DNA of 64,000 bases, from contig NC_089723.1 in NCBI RefSeq assembly GCF_035083965.1, positions 22,051,193 to 22,115,192 of the forward strand, written 5' to 3'. Position 1 is the stretch's first letter, and every line of letters begins with the position of its first letter. Both the position numbers and the translations under genes were made by a program. Shown piece by piece: positions 21,141 to 31,295 of the stretch. The notes under the pieces were generated by a model. The model did no database searches. It was not told the DNA's origin and saw only the letters and a program-made list of their open reading frames with translations. The DNA is from Branchiostoma lanceolatum. Taxonomy: Eukaryota > Chordata > Leptocardii > Amphioxiformes > Branchiostomatidae.

Positions 21141-22914
21141 GCATAACTATGAAGTTGCTGGCGAACACTTGCCTGACTCAGTTGAGACAACGAACTACTG
21201 TAACAGCAACTGTTTTGCTGACTTGAAGACTGCGAGTCTCCAAAGTACTTTAACACAAGGTCTAAACACCTGAATAACTTTGACGTATGGTTGTTAACAT
21301 GGTTCCCAAATGTTTCTGGTCTCTATCCTTCATGATTTCCCTGCCTTGATATCATCTTCAAGAAGTTTCAAAGAAGTCAGAAAGTAAGACCGGTATAGCA
21401 TCAGATAATTAGTCAAGATGTCTGATATCTTGTACTGAGTACATGGATAATCATGAACCTGTTTATATGCCTTCTGTATGTATTTTGAGCCCTACAGACC
21501 CCATGATAGTAGTTCAAATTACTCAAAGCTATGTTAAAAACGGTATTCAATTGTTAAAGATGACTACTGATTGCTAGCTGTCGTCCTGGGTATGTTCTAT
21601 CATAATATATTAGGTTCTTGGTACTTTGCACATAAAACATAACGTATATCAACAACGTCTACTTTGACTTTAAGCATTTGGACTGGTACTGAGTTTTAAT
21701 ATATATTCTTGTGTCTTATGTAACGTATCTGTGTATGAATCCAGGGACACCTGAAAAACAGACCAAGGAACCTGGGTGTATATTCTTACCATACATTAAA
21801 GGAAAACGTTTTTTTCTGTTTGTCGTGCAAAAACCATGACCTGATTTTGTATTTCAATTTTATTGTCGGATATAGTCATACGTTTAAATGTATGGAAATC
21901 TTCATTGACACAACAAAAGTACAGCGACTTCCGTAAGGTCTTCTACAACTATACATGCATAGTTTTGTATGGTACTTCTAATTATGAAATTATCAGGAAA
22001 TCATATAGAAATCGAGTGAACGCAGCTTACATTTTTCAATGTTTTTATTCGTCAGTTGATAAAACAATTGCACAATGACAAGCACATGCTGATAACAAAA
22101 TAGTCGAAGTCGAAGTGTAACAGAGTTACGAATTCCATACTCGTTATTCTTCCAGTTGACTACCGGTCTCTGGTCAAAATGTGATACTGATTATCCATGT
22201 CGGTTGACTGGCTGATTTAGTAATGAAACCAAAAAATTCACATGGTAAGACCGACATTTGTCATAACTAAATATCTTTAACTACATAATTCGTAAATCCT
22301 TTACATATATCAACATCTTAAGCCGGTTCGTGCAATGCTTGTAAGCAAGTGCAGTTGCGAATGCAATGCTTGATTTACGTATCTTTGATACTTTTGTACT
22401 TTTGCCTTTCTTATGAACAATTATTGCGAAGACAATAGCTGTTTGTAATGATGAGGTCGAGTTGCCTAATGATGAAGTGTCGTTCGATTAGCATTAGCAA
22501 TGCGTTGATGTTCATTATCTTCGACTGTTACAGCTGTTGAAATTCAGCACACAATGTAGACATCTTGTTGGTTCAGTGATGTTCAATGGTTCAAGGATCT
22601 GGATGACCTGGGAGGCGATAAGTATGTGAATTAGACAATGAGAATGGCCATTCTCTAGTTGGTAAACTCTGACTGTTCATGTATCAATGTGTTCATGCCG
22701 AACCAATAAATAAATAAATAAGCTGTGTGACTGTGATTGTTGAGGTTCTGGACTGGATAGTCTTGGGTATGAGTATGCCGTATCGTCGATGCAAAAGGTG
22801 AAAGCACATTTTCCTAAGTCACTCTTTGATGTTCAAATACAAAAGTACTTTAATCATCGTTTTACTGACCTTCGCTTTATGTGAGAGTAGCTTTCTTCAG
22901 CAGCATGTACGGTA
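21141..22914. other. Intergenic region between LINE fragment and IFb
   Basis: No coding exon found. I searched this stretch specifically for an IF rod-end exon (LLEGEE-type) on the minus strand and saw none. Copy B has a 0.65 kb replacement here (46498-47150). Confidence 0.6.
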
Positions 22915-25412
22915 TTAGAAAATTCCCCTCTGGGTTGTCATCGTTACTTGTTGGACACCGGTAGATGAAGTTAACGAGCTCTGCAAACAGAAGACAGAGC
23001 CGAGTTTATTTTTTGTTTAAAAAAAACTTCTCAACTATGTCTACAATGTAAAAGACTTTGCGGTCCTTAATAGTTGTGCTTCTCCTTTCCTTGACGAATT
23101 TACGTGTTGCTTAGACATAACCTGATTTGAAAGAAGAAAAAATGATGAGTGTTTGTGTTATTAATGCGACTCCTTCAAAGATTTCCTGCTCCACAAAACA
23201 TAACATTTTTACCACAAAATCGTGGTTCTCATTTAAAATCAACGGATGACCCTCTGCTTCACGATGCATACAACATTGTATTTACTGGTGACCATGACTT
23301 GACTAATCCTGTTAAAGACATTCATTAAATTTTATTCTATACCATTGTTTGATAGTTGTAAACATACATTGTACCGTATACGACGGTCGTGCAATAAATT
23401 TCTTCTTTATCGTAACTTCACCTGGCTTTGCAGGGTCTCCGTGGTGGTCATAACGGTGTTGAGCTGTCCTCGCAGCTCGGACAGCTCTTTACGGGAGGTA
23501 ATGAGTTCACCCCTGGCGGCCAGCATCGTCTTGCTGTCCCGCTCCCGTTCGAGCTCAATCTCGGTAAACTAGAGGGAAACGCGCACAGGAAAGTGTTTTT
23601 CTATCTTATCATCAGACTATATTGATATTACAGGAACAATTTTATCATATGCCATACAATAATTTTACGATATCAGTACTGAAAAAAAACTGCCACATTT
23701 TGTGCGTTGTTTTCTTTGTTTTGATCAGAAATTCTTTTCGCTTCTTTATATCAAATTGCACAGCCATCTAAACGAATTATGTCAACACAACATCAGAATT
23801 TATCTTTCTGTGTCTCACTTTCTCCTTGTACTTGGCCTCTGCTTCCTCTTGAATGTCCCGGCAGAAGTTTTCGTAGATCTGCCGCAGGTCATACAGCTCG
23901 GCGATGACGTCAGGTCCAGCTTCCTGGGTCTGCTCCACGGCAACAATGGACAGGCTCTGGTTCAACTGGTCTTGAAGTTGCTTCAGTTCCTGCAATTGAG
24001 AACTCATGAGAATATCCGGATTTAGGACATGTCCGGGCATAGATAGCTCCTTGTAACTTTTTCATTAGTTAGGTTCCCATTCTACCAGACAGCTATCGCG
24101 CTGCGACCTCGCTGTGACCTTGCCTGAATTTGTGTAAGCCTTGACTTTTGAATTGGAATAAGTATGAAGCATTATGCAAAGTATGGCTGAAAAGACAACA
24201 AAGCACACAAAGGGTATACTTGAAAGATTCGTTTTGTTATCCATGAAATTCGTTAAAAGCTGTCAAATTGCTTGGTCGCAGTGCGGTGCAATGGCCTCGT
24301 GGAGTTGCAACTAAGCAATGAATGTTTAGGTAATATGAAGTATGTTGATAATTTGTGTCCAGACGCAATAGTAACACTAATATTGATACGTACCTGCTTG
24401 TGAACCAACACCATGAAATCGATCTCTTCCTGCATAGTAGCAAGCTTATTCTGGAGGTCCACACGTATCAGTGTCACGGCGTACAAGTCCTAGAGATAAG
24501 ACGTAAAGTACTAGGTATATCTTGTATATGAATAACTTTGTCTATAAACAAAAAAATATCGTACATTGTACAGTAAGACAGCTCAAATATGGTAAACACA
24601 AGAATCAGATCCCTAATTTGATTGGGTACATGTACAATAACCTGAAATACTAGAAGAATATGAAACCTACTTTATTGAGCTTTGCAACCTCAGTATTCAG
24701 CTCGGCGTGCCAGGCCGCCTCATCGTCCCACCTGTGTAGCAGCAAACAGTCAGCAAACATTCAGTATATAGTTGACAACACAGAAGGACATAATCATTTT
24801 AACTACTCGACACCTTCTCTTGCCACCTGTACACTCAGGTAGTGAGCGTTTTTTACACCCAGCACTTACCACATTACTTTTCTTCCATGGAAATATTACG
24901 CTTACAAGACAGGCCTTACTGAATAAATCGGAGCTTGCGCCAAAACAATCTTACTTTTTCTTGTACTCCTCAGCCTGATCCCTCCATTTGTTCCTCTCCA
25001 GCACCATCTTGGCCTTGTCTTCGGATAGCTCGTCGACCAGCTTCCGCAGGTCTTTGGTCTCCTTCTCAAACAGCGCCTTCGTGTGTGCCGTCGTCTCAGT
25101 CGCCTGTAGCTTCAGAACCTGCGCCTCCAGTGCGGAGTTGCGTTGTTGGAGGGAGCGCATATTCTGGATGTAGGAGGCGAAGCGGTTGTTCAGGGAGGAC
25201 AGTTCCTCTTTCTCTTGGGACCGGGCCTTGCGTGCGCCGGCCATGGTCTGCAGCGCGCCGCCCGCCCCTCCCAGCGATGTGATGACATTGCCCGCTCTGA
25301 TGGACCGTGTTCTTGCCTTGAACGATTCGGCTTCGCCTCTGTCGGCGAGAGAGGATCTCACAGAGCTACGAATCGCCTCGCTCGTTTTCGGTTGAGTCGT
25401 TACGACGCTCAT
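22915..25412 (-). CDS. Intermediate filament protein IFb, copy A, lacking a rod-end exon (~332 aa if spliced as seen)
   Basis: Exons: 25412-24955, 24731-24671, 24489-24394, 23989-23819, 23568-23422, and a candidate tail exon 22980-22915. Head about 80 residues, Ser/Arg-rich; helix start LNNRFASYIQNMRSL; coil 1B, linker and coil 2 start follow the IFa pattern (61, 96, 171 nt). Exon 5 is 147 nt instead of 126, adding exactly seven residues, one heptad. The 221-nt exon that ends the rod with YRKLLEGEE in IFa and IFc is not found. The tail exon (acceptor CTGTTTGCAG) joins exon 5 in frame and reads SSLTSSTGVQQVTMTTQRG plus two residues and stop, a plausible IF tail. Such a protein would lack the helix-termination motif needed for normal assembly. 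It is divergent from IFc. Confidence 0.82.
24100..24310. repeat. Fragment of the GC-rich TIR family in an IFb intron
   Basis: Contains TCGCGCTGCGACCTCGCTGT and the minus-strand form of TTTTGTTGTCTTTTCAG, as in 12430-13170 and 17130-17300. Present in copy B (52800-52990). Confidence 0.5.
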
Positions 25413-26698
25413 TTTGGTTTGACTTGATTCGACCGTAGCTTCTTCTTATCTTTTGTGGCTAGTGTAAGGACACCAAAGAAGAGGTTTTGGCGCACTGCTG
25501 CCTTTTACTGAAAACTTCTGCCAGAGATATTACTCTGCAGCTAGACTGTTTTTTTACGGATAGTTGGTTACTTCAAGATCAACTACGTAAGCATCAGCTG
25601 TCAGTCACTTAGTCCATGTCCAACCAGGCACATCTACTGATTCATACATGACAGCGCACGAATAGGACAAGGAACATCAAGAACTAATGCCTTATATGGA
25701 CATGTCATTACCAAGATGGAGCGAAAAGAAATTCTGCGTAGACGTTGACTAGCGGATGACCCCTGGTTAGCAGCGATGTGGAATGCTGCCTTGACGTTCC
25801 CTCTTACTACAGCCTAACAGGTCATGAAATATGAAAGATGGTATTTAGGTCTCACTGGAAGAGAAATGATAAAGGACATCATTACCCGTCCATTTACATT
25901 ACGCCTGTTTTTCCTGACACAGCTCCCCAAACCAATGTTTGATAAGTTTTTACAACGATGATGAACATTGCATTTTCGCACTTCTTTAATTGCCAATCAA
26001 TAGCTGCGTACATAATACATCTGGTTCTCAAAAGAACTGTTGGTACAGATATAAGTGTAAAAAGGGTGTTGCCTTGACTCATATCAAACATTTAGTTGCC
26101 CTAAATACTAAAGACCTGTAATATTTTCACTCATCGCATTCCGTTTGGATCCTATCCTAGTCAACGTAGGTTTGAAAACGAAATGACTATGGAATTCAAT
26201 GCATGCAAATAAAATGTCACTACATTACGTTACATACGAAATAGGCTCTGGTAACAAATAGATACGGAGCACTTTTGAAGCATAGTTTTCACTGACGAGA
26301 TACAAGCTTGTTTTCCCTCAAATATTTGATTGCCCTACATACTCTTCAGCTCATCAGCAGTTCACGCATAACTTTCTATATGAAGCCATAGGATGGGAAC
26401 GAAAGGTCGCGAACCTGTGACGTGTTGACACATTGGGGCCTGATATGTCCTCTGTAAACTTGGTTGAACCCAGTAAACTATCTGGTGTTTCTATAATCTG
26501 GAACAGCGTTGTTAACCAATGGCAAGCATCGTGAGCCGAAGAGATTGACAGCAAGTGACTATGTGATTAAAGTTAAAACTGTGTAAAGAAGCTGTGTACC
26601 GGGTAGATGCTCTAGCACCGGTACTGACAACGCCTCGAGGGTCGTGCTCAGACGCCAGTTTCAAAATCAAGACAAACTCGAAGATCTAAGGAAACGCC
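25413..26698. promoter_or_regulatory. Divergent IFb/IFc promoter region
   Basis: A 1286-bp interval between two divergent start codons, no coding exon. It contains a perfect CArG box, CCTTATATGG, at 25690-25699 (278 bp upstream of the IFb start). In copy B the same site reads CCTTATATATGG (60866-60877) and the L1-type insertion separates it from IFb. Confidence 0.55.
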
Positions 26699-29600
26699 AT
26701 GGCTAGCAAAGCAGCACGAGCGGGCGTTGGCGGTGCAAAGCCCGTTGTCGCCCCCGCCATCCCGACCGAAGGAGCGCTGCAAACCCTCGCCGACGCCAGG
26801 GCCACCCGCAGTAGTGAGAAGAGGGAGCTGGTGGTCCTCAACGACCGCTTCGCCAACTACATCGAGAAGGTGCGCTCCCTGCAGGAGCGGAACACCAAGC
26901 TGACGACCCAGATCAGGATCCAGGAGGCGCGGGAGGAGACTGACATCGCGGAGCTGTACGAGACGGAGCTGACGGAGCTGAGGGCGCTGGTGGACCAGCT
27001 GACTCAGGAGAAGGCTCAGCTGGACGCCGAGAGCGCCAGCTGGCAAGCACGGACTCAGGAGTGGCAGACCAAGTAAGTCCACAGTTAAGTTCTTCTTTCA
27101 TGTTTCACTCCATACCGTAGGTTTAGGAGTATTATTGAATTCGAACATAGCTTTTGACCAGAAACTAGAATGTACTGATTTTTTAAATTGACTATGACAG
27201 TTTCAGACTCAATATGAGGTTATTGACGTTGAAATGAACATTTATCGATGTGACTACTCGTCAGGTGCGAGACCGAGACTGCCACGACTGAGGCCATGCG
27301 GACAGAACTGACAACGGTCAAAACGGTGGGTCTTCTCTTTCCGCTAAATCTCCATATTGCTGATATGCCATGGCGGAGCCGGAGATACCCAAATGTCGTC
27401 TTGTATTTCTGAAGTACCTATCGTGTTCTTCTGATTTCTCATCTTATTCATCCATCAGACTAAGTCTAACTATTTGACAGTTGGGATACCACTAAAGATC
27501 TGGCTACCAGTTTTCTCCACCCTTCTCGGTCTTTTGTTCATCTTGGTGTTTCACATAGTTTCATGTTTGTCAATTTTCTGATATGATCTACCCATCTTTT
27601 CCGTCGCCTACCTATCTTTTTCCTCCCTGGACGCTTCCTTACCCTTTTTGGCTCGTCCCGATCACCGTGACACGTGCTCGTACCAATTTAGCTTTTTGTT
27701 CGTCATTGTGGTCAGGAGTTCATCGTACGGACCGATGTTGTGTTTGAATGTATTCCGTACTTCAGCATTTTGAACACGGTCCCGGTATAGAATCTTCCGA
27801 AAGCATTTTTCTCTGTGGTCTGCACATATACATGGTATGTTACGTCTACAGTTGTTCAGAGTTACAACAATTTGTGCAAACTGTTTTTCCAGGAGGTTGA
27901 TGCAGCGACTGTGGAGCGTGTTGGAGTGGAAAACAAGCTGACCACCGCGCAGGAGGAGATTGAGTTCCTCAAGAGGGTCTATGATGAGGTAGGCATGTCA
28001 TTGTCACCGTGAATAGCTTCATAAGGTTGGTGAATGACTGAATAGCAAAGTTCTGTATTTACAATCACATATTGATCAAGAGCCGACGTTTCGATGACTG
28101 TTTCTGTCATCTTCATCATGGCAATTCTGACTGGTTCACTGCGCCCTGACTATGTATGTGACAATACTTTACGTTTGGGACTGCATTGTTAGCAGTAACA
28201 CTTTCCTTCAGTGCACAGTGAACTAGTCAGAATTACCTTGATGAAGATGGCAGACGGCCATCGAAACGTCGGCTCTTGTTAAATATGTGGTTTTAGATAA
28301 AATACTTTGCTATTCATGTCTTCGTAACGTTAGAACCATCCCGAAATTGTATTTGTGCTCTAGATAAACAATAAAGGATTATGTAACTTTTTGAAATCAA
28401 GCTTGACGCTGTAGATAGACGACATATGTATCGATTGATGCTACGAATTTCAAAGACACAAGAAAGAACAAACAGCCACTGAAGATTTAGTCACTTAAAC
28501 GTTTACCTTGCTGTTCGTAGACAGACTGTACACTGATCAATCAACCAATTATTTGAATCCGCAGGAATCAACTGGCGATACATTTCGGGTGTAGACATCT
28601 CTCTATTATAACAATGTATCATCTTTATAGAATACAGTACATACTGCTGTACACTCACTATGATAATCATATATGATTACCATGTAAGTTTTGTACCATT
28701 TCAGGAGACGCGTAAGGTGCAGTACCAGTTGAACCAGACAGTGGCCATTGTTGAGACCGAGGCTCCGATCATCACTGGACCTGACCTGAGCGAGACTCTG
28801 CGTGAGATCCGCATGCAGCAAGAGATCATGGGACGGATAAACAGGGAAGAGGCCGAGGCCAAGTACAAGCTCAAGGTGAGACCACCACTGATACTGTGGT
28901 GACAATTAGAAAAAAGGGGCCCCAGCGGGGAGTTTACGGGCTTTTTTTTCACTTTCGGGCGTGACCCCTTGCTAACCCCCTTGGACACCCTGCGGCTACC
29001 GGGCTATTTTGGCGCATGTCCAGACCCCCAAATGTTTTTAACTCGTATAGTAGTTAGAATATCCATCGGGACCTGGTGACGAATTGACGCCGTAGGACCA
29101 TGGAAAGTGAAAAAAGGATGCTATACCGTACCTCGCATAAAGCGCTATTCCAAAGTACAAATATACTTCATTGCATACTACTTATTTGTCACCATTGTTA
29201 TCTTGCACACAATCTGTTTTCTTTTTCTACATTGTATATACAATTTAAGGTTGCAAATAGCCCTTGGGCAGGGACTGTATCTAAACATTGATATTCCAGT
29301 TGCAGGGATATTGTTGTGTACATTACATATAGAAAAAAAGGTTGATGTTTCTCGTCCTCTGGAACGGAGCAAACAAAGCAAAACAAACTTAAAGTTGATA
29401 TTGTTTGTTTCTTTCCAGTTCAGCGAGTTCGCCCAGCAGCGGGAGCTTGATAACGAGGCTCTGGTTTCCGCCCGGTCCGAGCTGACCAACCTGAAGAGGA
29501 TGCTTCAGTCTATCGTCACCGAGACACAGACACTCAAGAACAAGGTTGGGTCATCGCCTTACCGTTATGTTACGGTTACACTCGGAAAAAGGGGCCCCGA

Positions 29601-30441
29601 CGGGTTGTTAACGGGCTGTTTTTCACGGTGCGTTTCCGGGCGTGGCCCCGTGGAACCCCATGTGGCTACCGGGGTATTTTGGGGCACGGCCGGGCACTGT
29701 TTGATTTTAACTTCCCACAACCTCTACGGGCACGGTGACCGTAGCATTCCAGCAATATTCCACTCGGGCGGCGACCTCTGAGCTTTATTACACATCTCTT
29801 AACGCATTTCATATATTAAAAACGAATCTTTTTTACGTTTTGTGTGTTTATTGTGTTTTCAGTCCACTGTAGTATGAAATCAGAGAGAAAGTAAATAAAT
29901 TATGTGTCTTCTTCACTAGACCGGGTCCCTTGAGACGAACATCGCGGAGACAGAGGCCCGCCGTCTGAAGGAGATTGAGGAGTACAAGCTGGCGATCGGC
30001 GAGCTGGAGCAGCAGATCGAGAAGATGAAGCTGGAGATGACGCAGCACACCGTGGAGTACCAGGAGCTCATGAACATCAAGATGGCGCTGGACGTGGAGA
30101 TAGCGGCCTACAGGAAGCTGCTGGAAGGGGAGGAGTTGAGGTGGGGTTATTTTCGTAATAACAATGACCTTTATCACATGAATATTCAATCTCAATATGG
30201 GCTAATGTTGACATATTTGGATCTTATAGAATCTGAAAAGACTTATGCTCAGAAAATAGAATCTATATCGCCATCGTAAACGCCCATCGCTATTCATATT
30301 GTAAACACTCATTTCTTGCAATTTTCTTGTTTGAATGATTTCCACTACACAGGCTCTTCAGCGAAGCCCAACCAAAACGTCAAACGTGAGGTCAGCAGCC
30401 AGGTGAGGCGTGAAGTCACGATGGAAATCAAGTCCAGCTAG
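26699..30441 (+). CDS. Intermediate filament protein IFc, copy A (~361 aa)
   Basis: Cytoplasmic IF subunit. Exons: 26699-27072, 27265-27325, 27893-27988, 28705-28875, 29419-29544, 29920-30140, and a tail exon from 30353. Lengths 61, 96, 171, 126, 221 equal those of IFa. Head about 40 residues; helix start [15 protein letters not shown]; rod end [19 protein letters not shown]. With the conserved donor at 30140 the tail is [12 protein letters not shown] (stop 30387-30389). A second frame of the same exon is open to a TAG at 30439-30441 and ends [15 protein letters not shown], which looks more like an IF tail; it could be reached by a different acceptor. The start codon context is AACGCCATGG, close to Kozak. 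AATAAA at 30564-30569 and 30596-30601. Confidence 0.92.
28025..28330. repeat. Fold-back (long inverted repeat) element in an IFc intron
   Basis: Left arm 28025-28142 and right arm about 28210-28330 are inverse copies: both carry TGAATAGCAAAGT, AAGAGCCGACGTTTCGATG, GCCATCTTCATCA-type and CTGACTGGTTCACT blocks. A loop of about 65 bp lies between. Present in copy B at 63196-63500. Decayed relatives at 170-350 and 31614-31795. Confidence 0.8.
28913..29100. repeat. Dispersed repeat (GGGCTGTTTTT family), IFc intron 4
   Basis: Shares AAAAAGGGGCCCC, TTTACGGGC, GGGCGTGACCCC and GGGACCTGGTGACGAATTGA blocks with 9838-10020. Confidence 0.5.
29570..29870. repeat. Dispersed repeats, IFc intron 5
   Basis: 29570-29700 is another copy of the same family (GGAAAAAGGGGCCCCGACGG, GTTAACGGGCTGTTTTTC). 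29795-29870 is a fragment of the GC-rich TIR family (AAAAACGAATC, GTTTTGTGTG, GTTTTCAGTC). Confidence 0.5.
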
Positions 30442-30563
30442 AGAGGAAGTACTTGAATCGGATGACGTAAAGCTGTGTGACGTCGTATTACATCATTAGC
30501 ATATATCATCATTTTAATCGTAGCATGCAACGTGTTAACATTTGTTTAAGTCAAACTTGTACG

Positions 30564-30601
30564 AATAAATCATGAAATTCAAGAGGCTTCTGAAGAATAA
30601 A
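30564..30601 (+). terminator. Poly(A) signals of IFc-A
   Basis: Two AATAAA hexamers, 30564-30569 and 30596-30601, 123 and 155 bp after the distal tail stop. Confidence 0.7.
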
Positions 30602-31259
30602 CATTTGCTTTGGTAGACCATGACCTAGTGCTATTGTCAATGAATGATTTTTCTTCTTCATTTATGAACTGGAGATAGACATTCGAGAGGTAGCCTTACT
30701 ATGCTACGGTCACAATGGGAAAAAGTGTGGCGATTAAAAATTATTGCCGTAGCGAAAGTGTCTGGGTTGATCTTACTGTCATGTAAGGAAAGTATCAACT
30801 TAGCACTTATAGTTCTGCCATAATATTTGTTCAAATCGCACTTAGAAATCAGAGAGGCCTCTGCCAAGTTTTTTGAGTCAACAGAGGTTTTGTTGGTGGG
30901 AGGCATGATGTTCAGCACGTTCTTGAGATAATAGATCAACTGGGGTAGGTTGAAAACCCTTTTCAAAGCTAGAATACTAGATTCGGTGCCCTGAGAACTC
31001 CCTGACACACTCCCACCAGTACGAAATCGGAAACCACTTAAGTAGGTCATCTGTCATCGACCTGCGTGCTGGGATGCCAGACCGTGCTAAAGAAGGTATA
31101 GAGTGACAGGCGGGCGGACGGATTCCATACATTCCTGTGCAATTCTGGGAATTCTTGTAAACGGGCGTAAAATATACTATTAAGCTCGCTCTTAAAGGGC
31201 GCCAGACATTTGGAGATAACTTAGTCTTATCATATGTAACAATAGTATTATTATTATTA
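30602..31259. other. Junction region between the two copies; unidentified minus-strand frame
   Basis: The join between copies A and B falls here. A minus-strand frame of 130 codons (31050-30658) contains LKRVFNLPQLIYYLKNVLNI and NLAEASLISKCDLNKYYGRT. I do not recognise it and cannot tell a gene remnant from chance. A CTACGGTCACAATGGGAAAAA fragment of the dispersed family lies at 30702. No 5' GH10 exon was identified. Confidence 0.3.
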
Positions 31260-31295
31260 ACAAGGCTAGAAGAGCAACATGTTATCACCCTTAAG

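Larger units (their letters stand above)
1..30600. repeat. Segmental duplication copy A (GH10-IFa-LINE-IFb-IFc)
   Basis: The sequence from base 1 re-occurs from 31445 in the same order and orientation: GH10, IFa, LINE fragment, IFb, IFc. Exons are nearly identical; introns differ by substitutions and many indels. The offset grows from about 31.4 kb to 35.2 kb because copy B gained more insertions than copy A. The left end lies outside the window, and the right end lies somewhere between the end of IFc (30.44 kb) and the first copy B GH10 exon (31.3 kb). A real tandem duplication or a haplotype duplicated in assembly would both look like this. Confidence 0.93.

Noticed and set aside
22870-22980. 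IFb last exon read as LVNFIYRCPTSNDNPEG
   Set aside because: That frame needs a phase that exon 5 does not provide; the phase-0 reading SSLTSSTGVQQ fits both the junction and IF tail composition.
26648-27082. 144-codon Leu/Gln-rich frame antisense to IFc exon 1 (also 62260-61826)
   Set aside because: Shadow of the GC-rich coiled-coil exon on the other strand.
30658-31050. 130-codon minus-strand frame at the copy junction as a named gene
   Set aside because: No family recognised and no splice or codon evidence; left as unidentified.
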